A stretch of 64,000 bases of DNA. Origin: Nocardiopsis sp. FR4 (GTDB lineage: Bacteria; Actinomycetota; Actinomycetes; Streptosporangiales; Streptosporangiaceae). The translations under genes were made by a program, and so were the position numbers. The DNA is taken from contig NZ_VWVV01000005.1 of assembly GCF_009830945.1 (NCBI RefSeq), forward strand, positions 62,001 through 126,000, written 5' to 3'. The notes beneath the pieces are model-generated. The model was given only the letters and a program-made list of their open reading frames with translations, was not told the DNA's origin and did no database searches. Within the stretch, counting starts at the first letter, position 1, and each line of letters opens with the position of its first letter. Shown here in pieces: positions 40,674-51,383 of the stretch.

Positions 40674-43600
40674 ATGCTCCGCCGTGCTCGGGCACGCGTC
40701 GCCGCCCTGCTGGCGCCGGTGCTCCTGCTGTCCGCCCTGTCCGCACCCGCCCTCGCCGAGGAGGAGCCCGAGCCCGGCTCAGGCGCCCAGACCGACGGCA
40801 CCGTCAACGAGCACACGGCCCTGGTGCTGGCCCAGGAGACGGGCGAACCCGTCGAGATCACCGCGGCCACCACTGAGACCACCCGGCACCTGGCCAACCC
40901 CGACGGCAGCTTCACCATGGAGCAGTCCGCCCTGCCCGTCAGGGTGCGGACGGACGAGGGCTGGACGCCGGTCGACACGGACCTGACCGTGGCCTCCGAC
41001 GGCACGCTGCGGCCCAAGGCGGCCGTCGCCGACATCGCCTTCTCCGGCGGCGGGGACCGTGACCTGGCCAGCGTCGGCATCGGCTCCAACTCCGTGGGCC
41101 TGGGCTGGCCCGAGGACCTGCCCGCTCCCACCGTCGACGGCCCGCAAGCCACCTACGCCAACGTCCTGCCGGACGTGGACCTGGTCCTGACCGCCGGTGT
41201 GGACGGCTTCGGGCAGGTCCTGGTGGTGCACACCCCCGAGGCCGCACGGCACCCCGGCCTGGTGGAGCTGGAGATGCCCCTGTCCACCACGGGCGTGACC
41301 ATGCGCCTGAGCGACAACGGAACCCTGGAGGCCCTGGGGGAGAAGGGCCTCGAGAGCGTCTTCACCGCGGTGGCCCCGGCCATGTGGGACTCGGCCGGTG
41401 CCGAGGAGACCGGTGAGGACCCCACGCTGATGGCCCCCATGGGCGCGCGCACCGAACTGCTCGACGTGGACCTCGCCCCCGAGAGCATCCGCCTGGTCCC
41501 CGACGCGGACATGCTCGACGACGCCGAGACCGAGTACCCCGTCTACATCGACCCCTCCGTTGCGGTCAGCCGGGTGGGGCGCACCTACGTCAACGCCAAC
41601 TACCCGAGCCAGTCCTACTGGAACTACCCCACCTCCCATGAGCCCGGGGTCGGCTACGAGCCCAATGAGGGCAGCACCAAGCGCGCCTTCTGGCGGTTCA
41701 GCGTCGACTCGCGCACCAAGAGCGCCGACATCATCCGGGCCACGTTCCGCGCCAAGGTCACCCACGCCTACGGGTGCACCAACGCCCAGGTGCAGCTGTG
41801 GCGCACCGACGCCATCACGTCCTCCACCACCTGGAGCAAACAGAACACCACGGCGTTCTGGAACACCAAGCTGGACACCCGCACCATCAACGCCGGACGC
41901 GCCAACTGCCCCGGCGGCGCCTCCCCGACGGTGGAGTTCAACGCCACCACCGGGTACGTGTGGAGCCGGGACGCGGGACACGCCACCACCACCGTGGGCC
42001 TGCGCGGCAACGAGACCAAGTCCTCCAGCAACTGGGACTGGCGGCGCTTCGCTTCCAATCCCACCCTGCAGGTCGACTACAACAACCCGCCCGAGACCCC
42101 CACCAAGCTCTCGGAATCCCACGGCGGCACCTGCTCCACCGACCCGAACAATCCGCGCCTGATCAACGAGGCCCGGCCCACCTTCACCGCCTACGTCCGC
42201 GACCGCGACTCCACCTCCGCCAACCGGCAGAAGGTCAAGACCCGTTTCGGCTGGTGGGTCGACGGCACCCGTGTCGGCTACGTGGACACCTCCGCCACCA
42301 ACGTGGCCGTGTGGTCCTCGGGCTCCTACCAGTCGGTGCGCTCGGCCGCCCTACCCGAGGACGTCCTGATCGGCTACCGGGCCAACGCCCACGACGGCAC
42401 CTCCTGGTCGGGCTGGTCCGGCTACTGCTACCTCATGGTCAGCACCTCACGGCCCGCACAGGGGCCCGAGGTCACCTCCGCCGACTATCCCGCCGGGGAC
42501 GAGTTCCACGGTTCACCCGGCCGGCCCGGCGAGTTTACCTTCTCCAACAACGGGGTCGAGGGAGCCCAGAAGTACTTCTACGCCCTCAACGACGACTCCT
42601 GCGTCCATGAGGCCACACCAGCGCAACCGGGCGGATCGGTGACACTCACCCTCACCCCGCGCCTGGGCGGCCCCAACTGGATCTACGCGCGCACCGTCGA
42701 CGCCTTCGGCAACTCCTCCGACTGCGTCCTGGCCTACTCCTTCCTCGTCGCCCCGCCCAGCGACCCCGTGGCGCATTTCACCTTCGACGAGGGCGAGGGG
42801 AACCGTGCCGCCGACACCGCCAACCCCGACCAGGGAGCCACCCTCTCCGACGGCGTGGAGTGGGTCCGCGGTCGAATCGGCGCCACCGCCAACCCCGACA
42901 CCAACCCCACCCCGCGCCTGGAGGGCACCGCCGTCCACACCAGCGGCTACACCGACGGTGACCCCGGCCCCTACGACGAGATCACCGCCGACCACTCCGC
43001 GGTGGACACCTCCGGCACCTTCTCCGTCTCGGCCTGGGTCAAGCTCGACCGCGCCTACGCCCACCACACCGCCGTCGCCCAGGAGGGCACCGAGCAGAGC
43101 GCCTTCCACCTGGGCTACCAGGGCAACACCGGCCAGTGGGTGTTCAAGATGTCACCCGAGGACGAGTACTGGGACGGTTCCCGTGAGTGGGCCGTGGTCA
43201 CCTCTCCCCAACCCGCCGAGGTCGGGGTGTGGACCCACCTGCTGGGCACCCACGACGAGCAGAGCGGCGAGATCAAGCTCTACGTCGACGGGGTCGAACA
43301 GGGAACCGCCACCCACCCGGGACCGTGGAACGCCCAGGGCCCCCTCACGGTCGGGCGCGCCCTCTTCCAGGGCGCGGGCAACTACTACTGGCCCGGCGCG
43401 ATCGACGACGTCCAGGTCTGGAACCGCCTCGTCCTGAACGAGACCGTGTCCGACACCGAGACCGCCTCCGAGGTGTGGCGCCTGGCCAACCGCCCGGTCG
43501 CCGCCGAGGGCCGGTGGATGCTCGACGAGTGGGACGGCACGCTCGTGGAGGACGCAACCGACCACGGCTTGGACGCCACCCTGCACGGCGACCCCCTCAC

Positions 43601-44189
43601 CGCGTGGAACACCGCCGAGAACGGCATCACCGCCTCACCCGGTGTGCGGTTGAACGGCGACAGCGAGTACGTCGAGGCCCCCGGCCCGGCCCTGCGCACC
43701 GACCGCAGCTTCAGTGTCGCGGCCTGGGTGCGCCTGGACGAGACCGGTGCGGGTGTCAACACCACCGCCACCAGCCAGGCCGGCACCCACCAGAGCGGCT
43801 TCCACCTGGGCTACCAGGGGTCCCGGAGCGCGTGGGTGTTCAAGATGGCCCCCCACGACGACGAGCCCACCTCGGGTTCGACCGGATGGACCTACGCCTA
43901 CTCCACCACGGCCGCCCAACTGGGGGAGTGGACCCACCTCGCCGGGGTCTACGACCACACCAGCGGTGAGCTGGTGCTCTACGTCAACGGTTTCGAGGAG
44001 TCACGGGTCAGCGTGGACCACGCCTGGCACGCCGACGGTCCCTTCCGGATCGGCAGCGCCCAGCACGCGGGCTCCAACACCTACCACTGGACCGGCGACA
44101 TCGACGACGTCCACGCCTACCAGGGCGTACTCAACGATCACGGAATCTTCAACGCCCGCGACGGGGAGTTTCCCACCGCCCAGCGCTGA
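40674..44189 (+). CDS. Large secreted LamG-domain protein partnered with the RHS toxin
   Basis: The 1171-residue protein has a signal peptide (VAALLAPVLLLSALSAPALA). An N-terminal region about 45-290 contains VRTDEGWTPVDTDLTV, the type seen at the start of actinobacterial RHS-associated surface proteins. A DNRLRE-like beta domain lies at about 290-470 (RTYVNANYPSQSYWN, KRAFWRFSVDS), followed by an Ig-like segment with FGWWVDGTRVGYVDTS. The short SADYPAGDEFHGSP repeat and two LamG domains (about 680-920 and 930-1170) complete it. The last 580 residues are close to the 37112 protein. It lies 78 bp upstream of the RHS toxin gene and probably helps display or deliver it. Confidence 0.85.
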   Translation: MLRRARARVAALLAPVLLLSALSAPALAEEEPEPGSGAQTDGTVNEHTALVLAQETGEPVEITAATTETTRHLANPDGSFTMEQSALPVRVRTDEGWTPVDTDLTVASDGTLRPKAAVADIAFSGGGDRDLASVGIGSNSVGLGWPEDLPAPTVDGPQATYANVLPDVDLVLTAGVDGFGQVLVVHTPEAARHPGLVELEMPLSTTGVTMRLSDNGTLEALGEKGLESVFTAVAPAMWDSAGAEETGEDPTLMAPMGARTELLDVDLAPESIRLVPDADMLDDAETEYPVYIDPSVAVSRVGRTYVNANYPSQSYWNYPTSHEPGVGYEPNEGSTKRAFWRFSVDSRTKSADIIRATFRAKVTHAYGCTNAQVQLWRTDAITSSTTWSKQNTTAFWNTKLDTRTINAGRANCPGGASPTVEFNATTGYVWSRDAGHATTTVGLRGNETKSSSNWDWRRFASNPTLQVDYNNPPETPTKLSESHGGTCSTDPNNPRLINEARPTFTAYVRDRDSTSANRQKVKTRFGWWVDGTRVGYVDTSATNVAVWSSGSYQSVRSAALPEDVLIGYRANAHDGTSWSGWSGYCYLMVSTSRPAQGPEVTSADYPAGDEFHGSPGRPGEFTFSNNGVEGAQKYFYALNDDSCVHEATPAQPGGSVTLTLTPRLGGPNWIYARTVDAFGNSSDCVLAYSFLVAPPSDPVAHFTFDEGEGNRAADTANPDQGATLSDGVEWVRGRIGATANPDTNPTPRLEGTAVHTSGYTDGDPGPYDEITADHSAVDTSGTFSVSAWVKLDRAYAHHTAVAQEGTEQSAFHLGYQGNTGQWVFKMSPEDEYWDGSREWAVVTSPQPAEVGVWTHLLGTHDEQSGEIKLYVDGVEQGTATHPGPWNAQGPLTVGRALFQGAGNYYWPGAIDDVQVWNRLVLNETVSDTETASEVWRLANRPVAAEGRWMLDEWDGTLVEDATDHGLDATLHGDPLTAWNTAENGITASPGVRLNGDSEYVEAPGPALRTDRSFSVAAWVRLDETGAGVNTTATSQAGTHQSGFHLGYQGSRSAWVFKMAPHDDEPTSGSTGWTYAYSTTAAQLGEWTHLAGVYDHTSGELVLYVNGFEESRVSVDHAWHADGPFRIGSAQHAGSNTYHWTGDIDDVHAYQGVLNDHGIFNARDGEFPTAQR

Positions 44190-44229
44190 GCCCGCCGCCC
44201 AACTTTCCCCCACTCCGCCCCGTAACCGC

Positions 44230-44255
44230 GTTCCCCGTCCGCACGGACGGGGAAC
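44230..44255 (+). terminator. Hairpin immediately before the RHS ribosome site
   Basis: GTTCCCCGTCCG (44230-44241) pairs perfectly with CGGACGGGGAAC (44244-44255). It ends at the first base of the AGGAGG site that serves GTG 44268. It may act as an attenuator or translation control reducing toxin output relative to the LamG protein. Confidence 0.65.
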
Positions 44256-44267
44256 AGGAGGACGACT

Positions 44268-47200
44268 GTGACCCCGCGCAGTGACACCCCCGCCCGTCCC
44301 GGACTCCTTCGTCGAGGCCTCACCTACTCCCTGACCCTCGTACTGGCGGCCGGACTGCTGAACACGCTTCCGGCGTCCGCCAACGCCTACAACCCCCGGC
44401 CCGAGACGCAGGACTACTCGTCCGTGGAAGGGCAGGACCTGCTCTCCCCGGCCATGGGCGGAAAGGGCGAGGTCGCCCGGGCCGCCCTCACCGAGCCCGA
44501 GGAGGCCGAGTGGCCTGAGGCCGCCTCCAATGAGGTTTCTCTGGACGGCGGGCAGGTCCGGGCCCTGGAGACTCAGGAGGAGTCCCCGGTTACAGTCACC
44601 CCCGTCACGGACGAGGACCTGCAGGGGTGGGAGGTGCCCGAGCACTGGCAGGAGTGGGCACCGGAGATCCCCGAAGAGAAGGACGGACCGGGGGAGGAGA
44701 ACGCCGAGCAGGAGGAGTCCGCGCCCGACGGGGAAACCGAAGCCGACGCCGAAGCTGCGACGGAGGTACCGCCTGCGGCCACGGAGGAGGTGCCGCAACA
44801 CGAACCTTCGCCCGAGAGGAGCCCCGCTCCCCTCCGGGACGAGATGCGCCGCGAGCCCGTCACCTCCGAGAAGCCCGCGCCGGAGGTGGACGCCTTCGCC
44901 GATCCCGAGCCGGTCGAGTCGGTCCGGGTGGACGTGCTGGACCACGCCGCCGCCGAGGCCGCCGGGGTCAACGGTCTGCTGGTACAGGTCACCCGCACCG
45001 ACGACTCGCCCACCCTCGCTCCGGTTCGGATGGAGGTCGACTACTCCGAGTTCGCCGCCTCCTTCGGCGGTGACTACGCCTCCCGGCTGCACGTGGTGGA
45101 ACTCGACCCCTGTGTCCTGGAGGACTCCTGCGCGGACGGTGACACCGTCGCCTTCGACGCGCCCCAACTCCTCGACAACAGCGTCCAGGAGCAGAACCTG
45201 ACCGCCGTCGTGGGCGCCGCACCCGCCCAGGGCTCCCTGTTCGCGGTCACCTCCGCCCCCTCCGGCGGCAACGGCGACTACAAGGCCACCACACTCTCCC
45301 CCTCCTCCAGTTGGAACGTCAACACCCAGTCCGGCGACTTCTCCTGGTCCTACGACCTCTCCGCCCCGCCCGCGCCCAGCGCACTCGCCCCCGCGGTCGG
45401 CCTGAGCTACTCCTCCGGCGGGGTGGACGGACGCGTCGCCACCTCCAACAACCAGACCTCCTGGATCGGCGACGGGTTCGCCTACGCCCCCGGATCGATC
45501 GAGCGCCGCTACGCCGCCTGTGCGGACTCCGGCCACCAGACCGGGGACATGTGCTGGAACACCGACAACGTCACCTTGTCGATGAGCGGGCACTCCGGCG
45601 CGCTGATCAAACACAGCGACGGCACCTACCGCCTGTCCAACGACGACGGCACCAAGGTCGAGCGCCTCACCGGCGCCACCAACGGAGCCCACAACGGTGA
45701 GTACTGGAAGGTCACCACCCCCGACGGCACCCAGTACTTCTTCGGCCGCAACCGCCTGCCCGGCTGGTCCAGCGGCGACCCCGAGACCAAGTCGGCGCAG
45801 ACCATGCCCGTCTACGCCGCCAAGTCCGGCCAGCCCTGCTACAAGGCCACCTTCGCCGACTCCTGGTGCCAGCAGGCCTACAAGTGGAACCTCGACTACG
45901 TCGTGGACGTGCACGGCAACGTCATGACGTTCTACTACGACGCCGAGACCAACCACTACGGCCGCAACCTCACCAACACCGCCACCCCCTACGTGCGTGC
46001 GGCCAACGTCAAGCGCATCGAGTACGGCCTGCGCAGCGACGACGTCTACGCCACCGCCCCGGCACGGGTGGTCTTCTCCACCTCCGAGCGGTGCCTGACC
46101 ACCGACTCCTTCGACTGCGCCCCCGAGAAGCGCACCTCGACCAACGCCAAGCACTGGCCCGACGTGCCCCTGGACCAGGACTGCAAGGCCGGTGCCTCCT
46201 GCGCCGGCCGACACTCGCCGACCTTCTGGTCCACCAAGAAGCTCGACGCCGTCACCACCCAGATCCGCCAGGACGGCGCGTACGCCAAGGTCGACACCTG
46301 GGCCTTCGACCACTCCTTCCCCGAGTCCGGAGACGGGACGGGGCCGACCCTGTGGCTGAACTCCATCGAGCACACCGGCCACGTCGGAGGAACCGAGACA
46401 CTGCCCAAGGTCACCTTCGGCGGTACCCAGATGCCCAACCGGGTCGACTCGCCCACCGACGACATCGCGCCGATGCTGCGCTGGCGCATCACCGAGGTCA
46501 AGACCGAGTCCGGCGCCCAGCTCGACATCACCTACTCCCAGCCCGAGTGCGAACCGGGCAAGACCCCGCAGCCGCACAGCAACACCAAACGCTGCTACCC
46601 GGTCAAGTGGACCCCCGAGGGCGGGGTGGAGCTGACCGACTGGTTCCACAAGTACGTGGTCACCGAGGTCAACGAACTCGATCTCGTCACCGACCAGCCC
46701 ACGCTCACCACCAGCTACGACTACGTGGGCACCCCGGCCTGGCGCTACACCGAGGCCGACGGCATGGTCAAGGACAAGTACCGCACCTGGGCCGACTGGC
46801 GCGGTTACGACCGGGTCATCGTCCGCACCGGTCACCCCAGCGAGGAGCGCACCGAGACCGAGTACCTGTACTTCCAGGGCATGGACGGAGACAAGCAGCC
46901 CACCGGAACCAGGAGCGTCTCGGTCACCGACTCACGCGGAGTCGAGCACACCGACCACAAGGAACTCAACGGAACCCTCCTCGAGGTCATCACGCGCAAC
47001 GGGGAGGGCGGCGAGGAACTCTCCCGCGAGATCTCCACCCCGTGGCTGCGCAAGACCGCCGAGGTCAAGCACCCCTGGGGCAGCCAGACCGCGCACATGG
47101 TCCGGACCAAGCAGGTGAACAGCTTCACCCGTGTGGCCGACGGCACCTGGCGCCAGGTCCGAGTGGACCACACCCTCAACGACGACGGGGTCATCACACG

Positions 47201-50200
47201 CACGCGCGACCACGGCGACGTCGATGTGTCCGGTGACGAGAAGTGCATCCACACCACCCACGTCAGCAACACCAGCGCCTGGATCCTCAACCTGATCTCC
47301 CGGACCGAGACCCTCGCCGTGGACTGCGGGCAGACCCCCGACCGGCCCGAGGACGTCGTCACCGACGAACTGGTCCTCTACGACGGCCGCGGACACGGCG
47401 CCGCGCCGACCCGGGGCCTGCCCACCCGCACCGAGAAACTCGACTCCTACTCCGGTGGCCAGCCCGTCTACCAGAAGGTGCAGGAAGCCGAGTTCGACGC
47501 CTTCGGCAACACCGTCGCCGAGACCGACGCCAACGGCGGAGTGACCACCACCGACTACACCCAAACCTCCAGCGGACTGCCGGAGTCGGTCACCGAGACC
47601 AACCCGGTCGGACACACCACGACCACGGTCGTGGATCCGGCGCGCGGTATGCCCGTGGCCGAGACCGACGCCAACGGCCGCACGATGCACATGGCCTACG
47701 ACCCCCTGGGCCGTCTCGTCAACGTGTGGCTTCCCGACCGGAACCCCGCAACCGACACCCCCACCGCGAAGTTCGAGTACCACATCCGCCAGGATGCGCC
47801 CACCTCGATCGTCACGCACACCCTGCGCACCTCGACCGAGTACGTCACCGGTTACGAGATCTTCGACGCCTTCCTGCGCCCCCGGCAGTCCCAGAGCCCG
47901 GCCCCAGGCGGGGGACGGCTGATCACCGACACCTTCCACGACACCCGCGGCCAGGTGATCAAGGAGCGGGAGGCCTACTTCAACGCCGACGAGCCGAGCG
48001 ACACCCTGCTCGTCGTCGCCAACGACGCCTCCATTCCCCGTCAGACCGAGACCCTCTACGACGGGGCCGGACGTACCACCGACGTGCTGCACGTGGCGTT
48101 CGGCGAGGAGGGCTGGCGCACCAGCACCGAGCACCAGGGCGACCGCAACCTGGTCACCCCGCCCGCCGGGGGCGTGGCCACCACCTCCATCAGTGACGCT
48201 CAGGGCCGCCTGACCGAGGTGCGCACCCACCACGGCGCCACCCCCGAGGGCGACTACGACGCCATCACCTACACCTACGCCAAGAACGACCAGCTGGCCA
48301 CGGTCACCGACCCCGAGGGCAACACCTGGACCTACACCTACGACCTGCGCGGTCGCCTGGTCCAGACCGAGGACCCCGTCGCGGGCACCACCACGATGAC
48401 CTACAACCAGCTGGACCAGCTGGTGACCAGCACCGACGCCCGCGGTGAGACCCTCGCCTACTCCTACGACGCCATCGGCCGCAAGGTCGGGGTGCACGAC
48501 GATTCCCCTGAGGGCCCCCTCCGCGCGAGCTGGGTCTACGACACCCTCGCCAAGGGCCGTCTGACCTCGGCTACCCGATACGTCAACGGCAGTGCCTACA
48601 CCTCGCGGGTGGTGACCTACGACCAGTTCTACCGGCCCCTGGCCACCGAGGTCCTCATTCCCTCCAGTGAGCCGGGGCTCGCGGGCCGGTACCGGTTCAC
48701 CACCGCCTACAACCGGGACGGCTCCGTGCAGTCCCAGACGCTGCCCGCCGCGGGCGGTCTGGGCCGGGAGTCCGTGACCCACTTCTACAACGAGCTGGGC
48801 ATGCCCACCCAGATGTCGGGTTTCACTGGCTATGTCACGGAGACCGTCTACAACAAGCTGGGCCAGATCACCCAGCGCACGATGGACATCGGTGACTCCA
48901 GCGCCCACGCCACCCACCTGACGCGCAAATACGACAAGGCCACCGGGCGTATGTCCGAGACCAGCCTGGTCCCCGAGCGCGGGGTCACAGGGTCCCTGGT
49001 ACACCAGCACTACGCCTACGACGACGCGGGCAACGTCCTGAACCTGCGTGACGAGCCCACCGCCGACCACCTCCAGGCGGACGTGCAGTGCTTCGCCTAC
49101 GACCACATGCGCCGGATGACCGACGTGTGGACCCCGGACGCCACCGGTGAGCAGGCGTGTGAGGCGGCGCCGTCGGCCGACGCCCTGGGCGGGGCGGCCC
49201 CGTACTGGCACTCCTACGCCTACGACACCCTGGGCAACCGCACCACCGAGGTCCAGCACGGTCCCACGGGAGATGTCACCCGTACCTACACCCACGGTGA
49301 TGCGGCCGGACTGCGTCCCCAGGCGCTGACCAAGGTCGAGCAGACCGGTCCCGCCGGTGACCGACTGGAGGAGTACTCCTACGACGAGGCCGGCAACATG
49401 ACCGGCCGCACCACCGCCGCCCGCGACCAGGACCTGGAGTGGGACGCCGAGGGCAACCTGTCCCGGGTGACCGAGGAGGACGGGTCCGCCACCTCCTACG
49501 TCTACGACGCCGACGGACAGCGCCTGATCCGGCACGCTCCGGACTCCTCCACCCTGTACCTGCCGGGTATGGAGTTGCGCCTGGACAAGCAGAGCCTGGT
49601 CAAGGAGGCCACCCGGTTCTACTCCTTCGCGGGTGAGACCGTGGCGGTCCGTGAGAACGACGGCACCCTGTCCTGGATCCACTCCGACCGCCACGGCACC
49701 GGCCAGGTCGCGGTCAACGCCCGTACGGGTGAGGAGACCCGCCGGTACATGACGGCGTTCGGCACCGCTCGCGGTGACCAGGGGCAGTGGCCCTCCGAAC
49801 GCGGGTTCGTGAACGGCACGATCGATGCCTCCACCGGGTTGACCCAGCTGGGAGCGCGTGCCTACGACTCGGGGCTGGGCCGGTTCATCTCGGTGGACCC
49901 GGTTATGGACGTGACCGATCACCAGCAGATGCACGGTTACGTCTACTCCAACAACAACCCGGTGACTTTCACCGACCCCGACGGTTTGAGCATCCTGTGC
50001 ATCGACATCTGCGGCCCGGGGGGCTATGCGGTCAATGTCAATGTTCCCGGCGGCGGCAAGGGGATGTATGACTACAGCCGTAACGAGTACATCAGATACG
50101 GCTCTGCTCCCGATGACGATCGCCCCAAGGGACGGACATGGGGTTCTGGGGGGAGATCGTCAGTTTCCCGCGGCAGTTCCGGTGGTGGTTCTGCTGGCGG

Positions 50201-51383
50201 AACCACGTATCAGAGCCAGCAGCAGTCGCGGGCCTACCTGGAAGCCCAGAAAGAGAAGGAAGAGGCCAAGCGGAAGCTGATCGCCGCCGCGACCGGTCTG
50301 GCGAAGCTGGTCGCTGACGAGCTGGGCATCACGGCTGGCCTGGAGTGCTTCACCACGGGCGACCTGGGAGCCTGCGGCGAGACCGCTCTCAACGTCGCCT
50401 CCATGTTCGTGGGCGGCCTGGCCGGCAAGATCGCTGTCAAGTACGGCCTGAGATGGGGCAAGGCCGCAGAGCTAGGCCGTAAGATTGCTGATCTCGGCGG
50501 CGACCTCATCGACGGAGTCCGAGGTCTGGTCAGGTCCAACCGTAAGGTCGACAACCTTTCCTGTCCGCTCGACAACAGTTTCATACCCGGTACCCGGGTG
50601 ATGATGGCCGATGGGTCGACCAAACCCATCGAAGAGGTCGAGGTCGGCGAGCGGGTGTTGGCCACTGACCCGGAGACCGGTGAGCGAACGGCTCGGAGGG
50701 TGCTGGCCACGATCGTCGGCTCGGGCACCAAGACGCTGGTAGAGATCACCGTGGACCCGACCACCGAGCGTGAAGCTCTCGGTGAGGCCACTGGGGCCGA
50801 AGCTCAGAGTGACCGGGCGGAGCAGTCGGAGATTTTTGGTCCGGTAACTGCGGGGGATGTGGTCATCGCGACCGACGGACACCCGTTCTGGGTCCCCGAC
50901 CTGCAGTTGTGGATCGATGCGATCGACCTGACCCCTGGGACGTGGCTGCAGACCTCAGCGGGCACCTGGGTGCAGGTCTCTGCGGTCCAGTCCTGGACCC
51001 AGGCCGCGACAGTCCATAACCTGACCGTCCAGGGCGTCCACACATTTCACGCGACTGCCGGTTCGCTGGGTCTGCTCAACCACAACGTGGGAGGGATGGA
51101 GGGATGCTCTGATGCCGCATACCAGGGTGTTCTTCACATCCAGGATGAATTGGATCGAGAAATTAAGTCTGGGAAGCCGAGGAATCACGATTTGGGTATG
51201 CAGGAAGACGAGTTGGCTGATTATCTTGACGGTTATGCGGGTAGGTCCGATGGTGCTGAAATGAGAAATGGCGGAAGGGGATGGCATGACCAGGAGCGCG
51301 GTATTACAGTTATTCAAGCAAGTGAAATTTCAATGACGGCCTACCGGGATGATCTCGATGCTTTCAATAGAAGGAAGAGGTAA
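44268..51383 (+). CDS. RHS-repeat polymorphic toxin with Hint domain and C-terminal toxin tip
   Basis: The 2371-residue protein starts at GTG 44268 after CAGGAGG. A signal peptide (LTYSLTLVLAAGLLNTLPASANA) is followed by an acidic Glu/Pro-rich region (about 60-230) and an N-terminal shell domain (SYSSGGVDGRVATSNNQTSW-like). Many YD repeats follow to about residue 1850 (DPLGRLVN, YDLRGRLVQ, YDAIGRKVG), then the RHS core signature GRFISVDPVMD with YVYSNNNPVTFTDPDG. A Hint autoprotease (FIPGTRVMMADGS, DGHPFWVP, VHNLTVQGVHTFH; about 2103-2270) ends at LNHN. The last about 98 residues (AYQGVLHIQDELDREIKSGK to LDAFNRRKR) are an AT-richer toxin tip I cannot place. It would be released by Hint cleavage and act on competing cells. 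Confidence 0.92.
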   Translation: MTPRSDTPARPGLLRRGLTYSLTLVLAAGLLNTLPASANAYNPRPETQDYSSVEGQDLLSPAMGGKGEVARAALTEPEEAEWPEAASNEVSLDGGQVRALETQEESPVTVTPVTDEDLQGWEVPEHWQEWAPEIPEEKDGPGEENAEQEESAPDGETEADAEAATEVPPAATEEVPQHEPSPERSPAPLRDEMRREPVTSEKPAPEVDAFADPEPVESVRVDVLDHAAAEAAGVNGLLVQVTRTDDSPTLAPVRMEVDYSEFAASFGGDYASRLHVVELDPCVLEDSCADGDTVAFDAPQLLDNSVQEQNLTAVVGAAPAQGSLFAVTSAPSGGNGDYKATTLSPSSSWNVNTQSGDFSWSYDLSAPPAPSALAPAVGLSYSSGGVDGRVATSNNQTSWIGDGFAYAPGSIERRYAACADSGHQTGDMCWNTDNVTLSMSGHSGALIKHSDGTYRLSNDDGTKVERLTGATNGAHNGEYWKVTTPDGTQYFFGRNRLPGWSSGDPETKSAQTMPVYAAKSGQPCYKATFADSWCQQAYKWNLDYVVDVHGNVMTFYYDAETNHYGRNLTNTATPYVRAANVKRIEYGLRSDDVYATAPARVVFSTSERCLTTDSFDCAPEKRTSTNAKHWPDVPLDQDCKAGASCAGRHSPTFWSTKKLDAVTTQIRQDGAYAKVDTWAFDHSFPESGDGTGPTLWLNSIEHTGHVGGTETLPKVTFGGTQMPNRVDSPTDDIAPMLRWRITEVKTESGAQLDITYSQPECEPGKTPQPHSNTKRCYPVKWTPEGGVELTDWFHKYVVTEVNELDLVTDQPTLTTSYDYVGTPAWRYTEADGMVKDKYRTWADWRGYDRVIVRTGHPSEERTETEYLYFQGMDGDKQPTGTRSVSVTDSRGVEHTDHKELNGTLLEVITRNGEGGEELSREISTPWLRKTAEVKHPWGSQTAHMVRTKQVNSFTRVADGTWRQVRVDHTLNDDGVITRTRDHGDVDVSGDEKCIHTTHVSNTSAWILNLISRTETLAVDCGQTPDRPEDVVTDELVLYDGRGHGAAPTRGLPTRTEKLDSYSGGQPVYQKVQEAEFDAFGNTVAETDANGGVTTTDYTQTSSGLPESVTETNPVGHTTTTVVDPARGMPVAETDANGRTMHMAYDPLGRLVNVWLPDRNPATDTPTAKFEYHIRQDAPTSIVTHTLRTSTEYVTGYEIFDAFLRPRQSQSPAPGGGRLITDTFHDTRGQVIKEREAYFNADEPSDTLLVVANDASIPRQTETLYDGAGRTTDVLHVAFGEEGWRTSTEHQGDRNLVTPPAGGVATTSISDAQGRLTEVRTHHGATPEGDYDAITYTYAKNDQLATVTDPEGNTWTYTYDLRGRLVQTEDPVAGTTTMTYNQLDQLVTSTDARGETLAYSYDAIGRKVGVHDDSPEGPLRASWVYDTLAKGRLTSATRYVNGSAYTSRVVTYDQFYRPLATEVLIPSSEPGLAGRYRFTTAYNRDGSVQSQTLPAAGGLGRESVTHFYNELGMPTQMSGFTGYVTETVYNKLGQITQRTMDIGDSSAHATHLTRKYDKATGRMSETSLVPERGVTGSLVHQHYAYDDAGNVLNLRDEPTADHLQADVQCFAYDHMRRMTDVWTPDATGEQACEAAPSADALGGAAPYWHSYAYDTLGNRTTEVQHGPTGDVTRTYTHGDAAGLRPQALTKVEQTGPAGDRLEEYSYDEAGNMTGRTTAARDQDLEWDAEGNLSRVTEEDGSATSYVYDADGQRLIRHAPDSSTLYLPGMELRLDKQSLVKEATRFYSFAGETVAVRENDGTLSWIHSDRHGTGQVAVNARTGEETRRYMTAFGTARGDQGQWPSERGFVNGTIDASTGLTQLGARAYDSGLGRFISVDPVMDVTDHQQMHGYVYSNNNPVTFTDPDGLSILCIDICGPGGYAVNVNVPGGGKGMYDYSRNEYIRYGSAPDDDRPKGRTWGSGGRSSVSRGSSGGGSAGGTTYQSQQQSRAYLEAQKEKEEAKRKLIAAATGLAKLVADELGITAGLECFTTGDLGACGETALNVASMFVGGLAGKIAVKYGLRWGKAAELGRKIADLGGDLIDGVRGLVRSNRKVDNLSCPLDNSFIPGTRVMMADGSTKPIEEVEVGERVLATDPETGERTARRVLATIVGSGTKTLVEITVDPTTEREALGEATGAEAQSDRAEQSEIFGPVTAGDVVIATDGHPFWVPDLQLWIDAIDLTPGTWLQTSAGTWVQVSAVQSWTQAATVHNLTVQGVHTFHATAGSLGLLNHNVGGMEGCSDAAYQGVLHIQDELDREIKSGKPRNHDLGMQEDELADYLDGYAGRSDGAEMRNGGRGWHDQERGITVIQASEISMTAYRDDLDAFNRRKR

